Below are positions 53,360 through 61,640 of a stretch of DNA of 64,000 nt, one piece after another. The first letter of the stretch is position 1; each line of letters starts with the position of its first letter. A model generated the notes under the pieces. It worked only from the letters and a program-made list of their open reading frames with translations. It was not told the DNA's origin and made no database searches. The position numbers and the translations under genes were made by a program. The stretch is from JAHJQQ01 sp963737555 (GTDB lineage Bacteria; Pseudomonadota; Gammaproteobacteria; Thiohalobacterales; Thiohalobacteraceae): assembly GCA_963737555.1 (NCBI GenBank), contig CAVTTB010000006.1:62001-126000 (forward strand), in the 5' to 3' direction.

Positions 53360-54057
53360 ATCGACCGTTTCAGCATCAGTTCTTTGATGCGACCGATGGC
53401 GCGGGTCGGGTTGAGGCCTTTCGGACAGACCTCGACGCAGTTCATGATGGTGTGACAGCGGAACAGTTTGAACGGGCCTTCGAGTTCGTCGAGGCGCAGG
53501 TCGGTGGCCTGATCGCGGCTGTCGGCGAGGAAGCGCCAGGATTGCAGCAGCGCAGCCGGACCGAGAAATTTATCCGGGTTCCACCAGAACGATGGGCAAC
53601 TGGTGGAACAACAGGCGCACAGGATGCATTCGTAGAGACCATCGAGTTGTTCGCGTTCGGCCGGTGATTGCAGACGTTCGACTTCGGGCTCGGGGTCTTC
53701 GTTGATCAGGTAGGGCTTGGCGGCGCGGTATTGATTGTAGAACTGACTCATGTCGACGATGAGATCGCGGATCACCGGCTGTGCCGGCAGCGGTCGTAAT
53801 TCGATCGGCGTTTTGAGGCTGGCGAGCGGCGTGACACAGGCCAGGCCGTTGCGACCGTTGATGTTCATGCCGTCGGAACCACATACGCCTTCCTGGCAGG
53901 AGCGGCGGAAGCTTAGAGTTTCATCCTGCGCCTTCAATTCCAACAGCGCGTCGAGCAGCATCATGCCGGGCCAGATCTTGGCTTCGTCCAGCACATAGTC
54001 CTGCATGTACGGCTGGCTGTCTTTGTCCGGGTCGAAGCGGTAAATGGAGAAGCGCAT
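53356..54057 (-). CDS. sdhB: Succinate dehydrogenase iron-sulfur subunit
   Basis: SdhB, 233 aa, electron carrier between flavin and quinone. The [2Fe-2S] ligands are in SCQEGVCGSDGMNINGRNGLAC; the [4Fe-4S] and [3Fe-4S] ligands in CILCACCSTSCPSFWW and CHTIMNCVEVCPKGLNP. Its ATG shares one base with the sdhA stop (TAATG). The gene order here is sdhC-sdhD-sdhA-sdhB. Confidence 0.96.
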   Translation of the reverse strand: MRFSIYRFDPDKDSQPYMQDYVLDEAKIWPGMMLLDALLELKAQDETLSFRRSCQEGVCGSDGMNINGRNGLACVTPLASLKTPIELRPLPAQPVIRDLIVDMSQFYNQYRAAKPYLINEDPEPEVERLQSPAEREQLDGLYECILCACCSTSCPSFWWNPDKFLGPAALLQSWRFLADSRDQATDLRLDELEGPFKLFRCHTIMNCVEVCPKGLNPTRAIGRIKELMLKRSM

Positions 54058-55820
54058 TAATACACCCTCTTCTTCGGCGGGAACGGGTCGACGCTGATCG
54101 GTTTGATGCGCACGGGTTTGTAATCCATACGCTGCCCTTCTTTATGAAACAGGCTGTGACGCATCCAGTGTACGTCGTCGCGCTCGGGATAATCCACGCG
54201 CGAGTGCGCGCCACGGCTTTCGCGACGTTCCAGCGCCGAGCAGACGGTGGCCAGCGCGATGTCCATGAGGTTCTCCAGTTCCAGCGCCTCGATGCGCGCG
54301 GTGTTGAAGACCTTGCTGTGATCTGTGATATGCGCGTTCTGCAGGCGCGCCTCCAATTCAATGACCTTGGCGACGCCTTCACGCAACACCGCTTCGTCGC
54401 GGTACACACCACAGTATTGTTCCATCACCGTCTGTAACTCGCGCTTGAGGCCATCGACGGTCTCGCTGCCGTCACGGCGATCCCAACGACTGAGACGCGC
54501 CATGGCTTGATCGACGCTGTCATCGTTCATCGGCCGGTGATAACGGGTCTGCTTGAGTTCATCGATGATGTGATTGGCGGCGGCGCGGCCGAACACCAGG
54601 ATGTCGAGCAGCGAATTACCGCCGAGTCGATTGGCGCCGTGCACCGACACGCAGGCGCATTCACCCGCAGCATATAAGCCCTGCACCGGTTCTTCCGGGC
54701 CGTTGTGTTCGGGCACGACGACCTGACCATAGCGATTGGTGGGGATGCCACCCATGGTGTAATGCGCGGTCGGATAGACCGGGATCGGTGTCACGGCCGG
54801 GTCGAGATAGAGGAAGGTCTTGACCGTCTCGCGGATGCCGGGCAGACGCTTGGCGACCACATCCACACCGAGATGATCGAGCTTGAGCAGCACGTGATCT
54901 TTGTTCGGCCCGCAGCCGCGGCCTTCACGCACTTCGGTATAGATCGCGCGGCTGACCACATCGCGGCTGGCGAGATCCTTGGCTTTGGGCGCGTAACGCT
55001 CCATGAAGCGCTCGCCCTCACCGTTCACCAAATAGCCGCCCTCGCCGCGCGCGCCCTCGGTGATGAGCATGCCCTTACCGGCAATGCCGGTCGGGTGGAA
55101 CTGAAAGAACTCCATATCTTGTAGCGGTATGCCGGCACGCAAGGCCATGGCCATGCCATCGCCGGTGTTGATGAGCGCATTGGTGTTGGTGCGGAACAAT
55201 TGCCCCGCGCCGCCGGTGGCGAGCAGCGTGGTCTTGGCCTCGATGATTAAAGGCTCGCCAGTGGCGATTTCCAACACCAGCGCGCCGAGCACCGTGCCGT
55301 CACGGTCGCGCAACAGATCGATGGCGAAATATTCGTCGAAGAAATGCGTGCGCGCGCGGATGTTCTGCTGATACAGCGAATGCAGGATGGCATGACCGGT
55401 GCGGTCTGCCGCGGCACAGGTGCGTGCCGCTTGTTCGCCACCGAAATCACGGCTCTGACCGCCGAAGGCACGTTGGTAAATCTTGCCGTTGTCCAGGCGC
55501 GAGAATGGCACGCCCATGTGTTCCAATTCGTAGACGGCGCGCGGTGCGGCACGACACATGTATTCGATGGCATCCTGGTCGCCCAGGTAATCGCTGCCTT
55601 TGACGGTGTCGAACATGTGCCAATGCCAATTGTCGGGCAGCACATTGGCCAGCGCGGCATTCACCCCACCCTGGGCAGCGACAGTGTGTGAGCGGGTCGG
55701 AAAGACTTTGGACACCACTGCGACACGCGCCTCGGCTTGCGATAATTGCAGGGCGGCACGCAAGCCGCCGCCGCCGGCACCGATAATCAGCGTATCGAAA
55801 TTACGGCGTGGCAGGCTCAT
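54057..55820 (-). CDS. sdhA: Succinate dehydrogenase flavoprotein subunit
   Basis: SdhA, 587 aa. The dinucleotide-binding loop is LIIGAGGGGLRAAL, the FAD-attachment His is in RSHTVAAQGGVNAAL, and QFHPTGI plus the active-site region RYMERYAPK-like ERFMERYAPKAKDLASRDVVSRAI are present, as is HYTMGGIPTNRYGQV. The ATG at 55820 overlaps the sdhD stop (ATGA). A longer upstream ORF is not part of it. Confidence 0.96.
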   Translation of the reverse strand: MSLPRRNFDTLIIGAGGGGLRAALQLSQAEARVAVVSKVFPTRSHTVAAQGGVNAALANVLPDNWHWHMFDTVKGSDYLGDQDAIEYMCRAAPRAVYELEHMGVPFSRLDNGKIYQRAFGGQSRDFGGEQAARTCAAADRTGHAILHSLYQQNIRARTHFFDEYFAIDLLRDRDGTVLGALVLEIATGEPLIIEAKTTLLATGGAGQLFRTNTNALINTGDGMAMALRAGIPLQDMEFFQFHPTGIAGKGMLITEGARGEGGYLVNGEGERFMERYAPKAKDLASRDVVSRAIYTEVREGRGCGPNKDHVLLKLDHLGVDVVAKRLPGIRETVKTFLYLDPAVTPIPVYPTAHYTMGGIPTNRYGQVVVPEHNGPEEPVQGLYAAGECACVSVHGANRLGGNSLLDILVFGRAAANHIIDELKQTRYHRPMNDDSVDQAMARLSRWDRRDGSETVDGLKRELQTVMEQYCGVYRDEAVLREGVAKVIELEARLQNAHITDHSKVFNTARIEALELENLMDIALATVCSALERRESRGAHSRVDYPERDDVHWMRHSLFHKEGQRMDYKPVRIKPISVDPFPPKKRVY

Positions 55821-56170
55821 GCCCCACTCCCCCCGATGGCGGCTAGAAACAACACGCGCAACGACCACAAACCACAACCGGCGAGCATCAATATCACAGC
55901 GGCGAACAGCGTCACGCGCAGGACGGTGTGAGTGACGTAGTCGATGATCACATCGCGGATGCCGACCCAGGCATGAATCAGTATTGAGAGCACAAACAGA
56001 CCGGTCGCGAGGTTGACCATGGGGTTGGCTAGCCAAGCGTGCCAAACATCGTAATCACTCAAGGGCGTGCGGATAAAATGAATGAACAGATAAACGATGA
56101 ATAGCAGCAGATACGCGGCCGTGATGCGTTGCAGCAACCAGGCACGCAGGCCATGCGCCTGGCGACTCAC
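55817..56170 (-). CDS. sdhD: Succinate dehydrogenase membrane anchor subunit
   Basis: SdhD, 117 aa, three hydrophobic helices: LLQRITAAYLLLFIVYLFIHF, LATGLFVLSILIHAWVGIRDVI and TLFAAVILMLAGCGLW. The HAWVGIRDVIIDY segment carries the heme-ligand histidine pattern. Start taken as GTG 56170, which overlaps the sdhC stop (GTGA) and gives MSRQAHGLRAWLLQR; a longer version would run far into sdhC. Confidence 0.9.
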   Translation of the reverse strand: MSRQAHGLRAWLLQRITAAYLLLFIVYLFIHFIRTPLSDYDVWHAWLANPMVNLATGLFVLSILIHAWVGIRDVIIDYVTHTVLRVTLFAAVILMLAGCGLWSLRVLFLAAIGGSGA

Positions 56171-56547
56171 CACACACCCCACAACCACAGCGCCGTCAAC
56201 AGCGGTGCGGCGCAATTCACGGTCCAGGCCGACGCACGCGCACTGGATTTGTTCAGGCCGATGTCCATGTCGAGCAGCAGAAAACGGATGCCCGCCAGGA
56301 CATGCTGCACAAACGACCAGGCGATCACGACTTGAACGGCGCGAATGGGTGTGTAACTTAGAATCTCAGCGGCACGGGCGAAGCCCTCCGGTCCCTGCAG
56401 CGACAGATCGAGCAGGAAGGCCGCCAGCGGGAGAGACAGAAACAGCAAAATGCCGGAAATACGGTGCGCGATCGAAGCGACCGCCCCAACGGGCATGCGG
56501 ATCAGCAGGAGATTGAGAAATCTGGGCCGGGACGCGGTCGTAGACAT
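56167..56547 (-). CDS. sdhC: Succinate dehydrogenase cytochrome b556 subunit
   Basis: SdhC, 126 aa from ATG 56547 (MSTTASRPRFLNLLLIRMP). The SIAHRISGILLFLSLP segment is the family's HRxSG signature, and HVLAGIRFLLLDMDIGL holds the second conserved histidine and GxRHLxxD-like motif. Three membrane helices. It is the first gene of the minus-strand sdhCDAB-sdhE-ygfX unit; the gap to the divergent ygfZ gene is 136 bases and should contain both promoters. Confidence 0.92.
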   Translation of the reverse strand: MSTTASRPRFLNLLLIRMPVGAVASIAHRISGILLFLSLPLAAFLLDLSLQGPEGFARAAEILSYTPIRAVQVVIAWSFVQHVLAGIRFLLLDMDIGLNKSSARASAWTVNCAAPLLTALWLWGVW

Positions 56548-56683
56548 AGTGAACCTGTTTTCGTTGCGCACGTTTATAGCATTGCCGCACGGCCTATGCC
56601 AGCCCACAATTACCCCAGTCGTCGGCCGGCTGACACTTCAACGTAGATTGACTACCATGGCCGGGCTTTCAAACGGGAGAGAA

Positions 56684-57739
56684 ATGCAGATGCAAGCCGA
56701 GTGGAAAACCTTTTTGCAGAATCACGGCGCGGAATTCGACGGCCAGGATGCCGTCCTCAGTTTCGGCAGTCCGCAGCGTGAGCGCAGCCTGGCGTTATCC
56801 GGAACGGTATTGGCCGACCTCTCCCAGATCGGGATATTGGCCGTGCGCGGCGCGGATGCCGAGACATTTCTCCAGGGCCAGTTCACCAACGACGTGCGCC
56901 ACCTGGACGCCGCGCACAGTCAGCTCAACGGTTATTGCAGCCCCAAGGGACGTCTGCTAGCGACCTTCCGCATCTTTCGCAGCGACGCTGCCTACATGTT
57001 GTGCATGCCCAGCGCCATGCTGGAATCGGTACGCAAGCGTTTACAGATGTTCATCATGCGCAGTGCTGTCACGCTGGAACCTGCCAGCGAGCGTTCAGTG
57101 CACATCGGTGTGTCGGGGGCAAACGCACAGTCTGCGTTAGAGGGAATGATCCAGACATTACCGGCCGATGTTGATGGCGTCACTCAGAGCGGTGAGTTCA
57201 CGGTGTTGCGTATTCCCGGCATCGCGCCGCGCTTTGAAATATTCGCGCCGCTGTCTGCGATGGAGAAACTCTGGGAGGCGCTGGCCGCACACGCCGCGCC
57301 GGTTGGCACGGCGGCCTGGGAACTGTTGGATATTCAGGCAGGCTTGCCGAGCATTGTCGCGGAAACGGCGGATGCGTTCGTGCCACAGATGGTCAATTTT
57401 GGATTGATTGGCGGCGTCAGCTTCAAGAAGGGTTGCTACACCGGCCAGGAAGTGGTCGCCCGTATGCAATATCTCGGCAAGCTCAAGCGCCAGATGTATT
57501 TGGCACGTATCCCAACCGAGCAATCGCCACAACCGGGTGACGATCTTTTTAGCGCCGACGTCGCCGAGCAGAGTGTCGGTAAGGTCGTCAATGCTCAGCC
57601 ACATCCCGATGGCGGCTATGCGGTTCTGGCCGTCATTCAGATCGGCAGTCGCGAGGCGGGTGCGGTGCATTATGGCGCTGCGGATGGACCTGCTCTGATA
57701 TTTTCCGAATTACCGTATGCGCTTGCTGATGTGGAATGA
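56684..57739 (+). CDS. ygfZ: Folate-binding protein YgfZ
   Basis: YgfZ/GcvT-like protein, about 351 aa, that binds tetrahydrofolate and supports iron-sulfur enzymes such as MiaB. The hallmark KGCYTGQEVVARMQYLGKLKR is complete with its conserved cysteine (K-G-C-Y-x-G-Q-E). The N-terminal aminomethyltransferase-like fold has AETFLQGQFTNDV and GYCSPKGRLLATF. ATG 56684 is chosen for the GGAGA site just before; ATG 56657 is also possible, and the longer ORF start at 56450 is not. Divergent from sdh, whose SdhB needs iron-sulfur clusters. Confidence 0.93.
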   Translation: MQMQAEWKTFLQNHGAEFDGQDAVLSFGSPQRERSLALSGTVLADLSQIGILAVRGADAETFLQGQFTNDVRHLDAAHSQLNGYCSPKGRLLATFRIFRSDAAYMLCMPSAMLESVRKRLQMFIMRSAVTLEPASERSVHIGVSGANAQSALEGMIQTLPADVDGVTQSGEFTVLRIPGIAPRFEIFAPLSAMEKLWEALAAHAAPVGTAAWELLDIQAGLPSIVAETADAFVPQMVNFGLIGGVSFKKGCYTGQEVVARMQYLGKLKRQMYLARIPTEQSPQPGDDLFSADVAEQSVGKVVNAQPHPDGGYAVLAVIQIGSREAGAVHYGAADGPALIFSELPYALADVE

Positions 57740-57783
57740 TTCAAATGGCAGGGGCGATTAGCCACAGATACCGCAGACAGTTA

Positions 57784-59733
57784 TCAGACCGACGGAACCT
57801 TCCAGCCGGCGTTTTCTAGGTAGCGATTGAAATCGTCCACGGGCAGTGGTCGGCTGATGCAGTAGCCCTGCGCCAGATCACAACCCATTTCGCGCAGCAT
57901 GTTCAGTGTAGATTCGCTTTCAACACCCTCAGCGATGACCGCCAAACCGAGGTTGTGCGCCAGGTCTATCGTCGAGCGCACGATAATGGCGTCGTCGCGG
58001 TCGGTTTCCATATCCATGACAAACGAGCGATCGATTTTCAGTTCGCTGACCGGCAGTTTCTTCAACCGGCTCAACGAAGAATGTCCCGTACCGAAATCGT
58101 CGATCGAGAACGAGATACCGTGATCACGTAACTCGTTCAGCACGCTGCCCACCTTGATGTGCTCGCCCAGAAACACGCTTTCGGTTATCTCCAAAACCAA
58201 GCACGATGGGTTGGATGGGTAACGCTGCAGCAAGGACAACACTTGCGCGGGGAACTGTGGATCTAACAAGCTATGAATAGAAATATTGACGGCCACGGTG
58301 AGATGGATGCCGGAATCACGCCAACGCGCGCACTGTTGCAGGCTATGTTCAATGGCCCATAGCGTGAACGGGCGGATCAGGCCGGTCTGTTCCAGAATGG
58401 GGATGAACTGATCCGGCGGCACCAGCCCGCGCTCGGCATGTGGCCAGCGCGCCAGCGCCTCCACACCGCAGATTTCACCAGCGCGCAGATCGACTTTAGG
58501 CTGGAAGTACAGTTTGAATTCGTGATTGACCAAGGCATGGCGCAAATCGCCGACCAGACTCAAACGTTCCGGCGGGGCGACAATCTCGGCAGCATCGTAT
58601 ACGGTGTAGCCGAAGCGGGTGCGTTTGGCCGTGTACATAGCGATGTCGGCATGCTTCATCAGCGTCCCGGTATCCAGGCCATGGGCCGGATACAGGGCAA
58701 TACCGACGCTGGCCGCCACGGAAAAGCGGATACCGTCGATGTCAAAATCGGGCTCGAGAACCGCCAGTAGATTGCCCGCGAGGTGGCTGGCCAGATCGGC
58801 ATCGGCATCGGGAACGACCACGGCGAATTCGTCACCACCCAAGCGACCCACCGTATCGGTCTGACGCAACTGCCCCGAGAAACGTTCCGCCACCTGCACC
58901 AAGAGTTGATCGCCAACATTATGCCCGAGGGTCTCGTTGACCTCTTTGAAATGGTCGAGATCGATTATCAACACGGCCACTTTGCCCGCTTCGCGTTGCG
59001 CCGCGAACAAGGCCTGCTGTAAACGATCCTGCAACAATGAACGATTCGGCAATTGCGTCAATTGGTCGTAAAGCGCGAGATGATTCAACTCGCGATTGAT
59101 CGCGGTCAATTCGTTATTGAGCTGACGCAACTCGGTCTGATACACCTCGGCACTGCGTTTGGCCTGACCCAATTCTTCAAAGGCAATGGCGTTCTCGATG
59201 GCGATGCTGACTTGGCCGGCGAACAGAGAGAGCAGGTTCAGATCCTGCTGGGTAAAGTCGCCGCCACCGATTTTGTTGACGCCGGCGAGGCCACCCAGAA
59301 AATGGCTTTTGCCGATCATGGGCACCAGGATCAAGGTACCAGCTTCGGCTTCCCAGCGGTTGCGTTCTACTGAGTCGAGTTCATCCAGCACGCCACGCCA
59401 CCACGGGCGTTTGTGCCGCCACACCCAGCCACAGACGCCGTAATCGAGCGGCAGGCTTTCGCCGACGATCTCCGCGGCATTGGCACCGGCACCGGCACGG
59501 TAGGTGTAGTGTTCACAATCTGTGTCGAGGACGGGGATGAGCAGTGTTTCGGCGTTGATTAATTCACGGGCCCGCTCGGCGACCATATCGAAAACCGTGC
59601 CCAGATCGAGCTGGCTGTTGATCGCCGAAACGGTTTCTTTGAGGAGCTCGATCTCGCGTTCGCGCAGACGCAATTCCAGCTCCATCTGCTGGAAGCGCGC
59701 ATTCTGATCGCTATCTCGCTGGACTTGGCTCAC
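57784..59733 (-). CDS. GAF-GGDEF-EAL c-di-GMP protein
   Basis: Cytoplasmic cyclic di-GMP protein, 649 aa. A heptad-like coiled coil (about 10-45) precedes a GAF domain (about 45-195) and a second coiled coil. The cyclase domain shows GGDEF at 299-303 and the phosphodiesterase domain EAL at 425-427, with DDFGTGHSS further on, so both motifs are intact. No membrane segment. It ends near the convergent ygfZ and is otherwise isolated from its neighbours. Confidence 0.92.
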   Translation of the reverse strand: MSQVQRDSDQNARFQQMELELRLREREIELLKETVSAINSQLDLGTVFDMVAERARELINAETLLIPVLDTDCEHYTYRAGAGANAAEIVGESLPLDYGVCGWVWRHKRPWWRGVLDELDSVERNRWEAEAGTLILVPMIGKSHFLGGLAGVNKIGGGDFTQQDLNLLSLFAGQVSIAIENAIAFEELGQAKRSAEVYQTELRQLNNELTAINRELNHLALYDQLTQLPNRSLLQDRLQQALFAAQREAGKVAVLIIDLDHFKEVNETLGHNVGDQLLVQVAERFSGQLRQTDTVGRLGGDEFAVVVPDADADLASHLAGNLLAVLEPDFDIDGIRFSVAASVGIALYPAHGLDTGTLMKHADIAMYTAKRTRFGYTVYDAAEIVAPPERLSLVGDLRHALVNHEFKLYFQPKVDLRAGEICGVEALARWPHAERGLVPPDQFIPILEQTGLIRPFTLWAIEHSLQQCARWRDSGIHLTVAVNISIHSLLDPQFPAQVLSLLQRYPSNPSCLVLEITESVFLGEHIKVGSVLNELRDHGISFSIDDFGTGHSSLSRLKKLPVSELKIDRSFVMDMETDRDDAIIVRSTIDLAHNLGLAVIAEGVESESTLNMLREMGCDLAQGYCISRPLPVDDFNRYLENAGWKVPSV

Positions 59734-59985
59734 CCTGAAACCTCATTGGGTCGCTTGAGAAGTTCGGTATCGACGCACCCCGGGAAGCCCAGGGGCAACA
59801 ATGGCTCGATACCTTGACTATAGCTGTATCGAAACTAGCGATTAAGAACTTGAATTGCAAATCGATATGGGCATAAGCATAGCACCTGGCTGAGCGGGTC
59901 AGCGGCCATCCCGGAGCAGCTACAATCTGAGGGGCCGAGCAATAATATCTATAATAATCAAGGTATGTAAATGCCTTTTCTCGGT

Positions 59986-61479
59986 TCAGCCCGGGCGCAT
60001 ATGCGGGAACAGCAGCACGTCACGAATAGAGGGCGCATCGGTGAACAGCATGACCAGACGGTCGATGCCAATGCCCTCGCCCGCCGTCGGCGGCATGCCA
60101 TGCTCCAGGGCGCAGATGTAATCGGCATCGAAATGCATGGCCTCCTCGTCGCCCGCGTCCTTGTCCTCGACCTGACGACGGAAGCGTTCGGCCTGATCCT
60201 CGGCGTCGTTCAACTCGGAAAAGCCATTGGCGATTTCGCGACCGCCGACGAAGAATTCGAAGCGGTCGGTGACGAACGGGTCGTTATCATTGCAACGCGC
60301 CAGCGGCGATACTTCGGTCGGATAGGCCGTAATAAAGGTCGGGTGCTTGAGTTGCGCTTCAACGGTCTTTTCGAAAATCTCGATCTGGACCTTGCCCAAG
60401 CCATAGCTGGATTTGAGGGCGATGCCCAAACGCTCCGCGATGCCTCGCGCCGTCCCCAGATCGTCGAGATCGGCCGCCGTGATATCCGGATTGAAATGCA
60501 GGATGGAGTCTTTGACCGTCATGCGCACGAAGGAACGGCCGAAATCGTATTCCTCACCCTGATACTGAATGCTCGTAGATCCGAGCAGCGCCTGCGCCAT
60601 GCTCCGCAATAACGCTTCTGTCAGGTCCATCAGGTCATGATAATCCGCGTAGGCCTGATAGAACTCCAACATGGTGAATTCGGGATTGTGCCGTGTCGAC
60701 AACCCTTCGTTGCGGAAGTTGCGATTGATTTCATAAACCTTCTCGAAACCACCGACGACGAGCCGCTTGAGATACAACTCCGGCGCGATGCGCAGGAATA
60801 ATTGCATGTCCAACGCATTGTGATGCGTGGTGAACGGCCGCGCCGTGGCGCCGCCGGGGATCATCTGCATCATCGGCGTTTCCACTTCGAGAAAGCCGCG
60901 TTCGTTGAGGAAACTGCGGATGTACTGCACGACTTGCGTACGCAACCGGAACACGTTGCGCGACGGTTCGCTCATGATGAGATCGAGATAACGCTGCCGA
61001 TAACGGGTTTCCTGATCGGACAGACCGTGGAATTTTTCCGGCAAAGGGCGCAGCGATTTGGTGAGCAGGCGGATCTGATCGACCTTGACGCTCAGTTCGC
61101 CGGTCTTGGTCTTGAACAACACGCCTTCGGCACCGAGGATATCGCCGACATCCCAGGTCTTGAACTGCTGGTAGACGCCTTCTTGCAGGCCATCGCGTTC
61201 CAGAAATAACTGGATACGCCCGGACATATCCAGCAGTTGCGTGAAGCTGGCCTTGCCCATGATGCGCTTGGCCATCATGCGTCCGGCCACGCGCACACGA
61301 TGCGTGTTGCTGGCGAAATAGTCGGCGTCTTTCTCGCCGTATTCGGCGTGCAACTCGCCGGCCATCACGTCGCGACGGAAATCGTTCGGAAAGGCGATGC
61401 CATTGGCGCGCAGCTGCTTGAGCTTTTCGCGGCGCTCGCTGATCAGTCGATTTTCGTCCTGCTGCGTTTCATCTGTCAT
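59986..61479 (-). CDS. lysS: Lysine--tRNA ligase (class II)
   Basis: Class II lysyl-tRNA synthetase, 497 aa. An N-terminal OB-fold anticodon domain (about 60-150, RVRVAGRMMAKRIMGKASF) is followed by motif 1 (FLNERGFLEVETPMMQ), motif 2 (FRNEGLSTRHNPEFTMLE) and motif 3 (GIGIDRLVMLFT). It follows prfB on the same strand, the classic prfB-lysS pair, although a repeat of about 120 bases lies between. The 250-base gap downstream (59734-59985) holds no gene and no clear terminator that I can see. Confidence 0.96.
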   Translation of the reverse strand: MTDETQQDENRLISERREKLKQLRANGIAFPNDFRRDVMAGELHAEYGEKDADYFASNTHRVRVAGRMMAKRIMGKASFTQLLDMSGRIQLFLERDGLQEGVYQQFKTWDVGDILGAEGVLFKTKTGELSVKVDQIRLLTKSLRPLPEKFHGLSDQETRYRQRYLDLIMSEPSRNVFRLRTQVVQYIRSFLNERGFLEVETPMMQMIPGGATARPFTTHHNALDMQLFLRIAPELYLKRLVVGGFEKVYEINRNFRNEGLSTRHNPEFTMLEFYQAYADYHDLMDLTEALLRSMAQALLGSTSIQYQGEEYDFGRSFVRMTVKDSILHFNPDITAADLDDLGTARGIAERLGIALKSSYGLGKVQIEIFEKTVEAQLKHPTFITAYPTEVSPLARCNDNDPFVTDRFEFFVGGREIANGFSELNDAEDQAERFRRQVEDKDAGDEEAMHFDADYICALEHGMPPTAGEGIGIDRLVMLFTDAPSIRDVLLFPHMRPG

Positions 61480-61504
61480 CGTTGTTTCCGTTCTTCAATG
61501 TGTA

Positions 61505-61625
61505 AAACCACCAAGACACCAAGAAATCATTTCTGAACCGCCAAGAACGCCAAGGCGCCAAGAAAACCTATTTTCTAACAATAAAATAAAAAAGATTTTG
61601 CTATTGAATTCCCTTGGCGTCGTAG
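61505..61625. repeat. AT-rich CCAAG/CTTGG repeat between prfB and lysS
   Basis: Left part: ACCACCAAGACACCAAG, then ACCGCCAAGAACGCCAAGG and CGCCAAG; right part: CCCTTGGCGTCG, partly complementary, across an A/T-rich centre. The translated fragments (KPPRHQE, EPPRTPRRQE) are those of a repeat often misannotated as small ORFs in bacterial genomes. Base composition differs strongly from its GC-rich surroundings. It interrupts the prfB-lysS unit. Confidence 0.65.
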
Positions 61626-61640
61626 CTGTTCACACAATTA

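Noticed and set aside
59950..59955. TATAAT in the gap after the GAF-GGDEF-EAL gene
   Set aside because: On the plus strand it would drive antisense transcription of lysS, there is no -35 at the right spacing, and the stretch is simply AT-rich.
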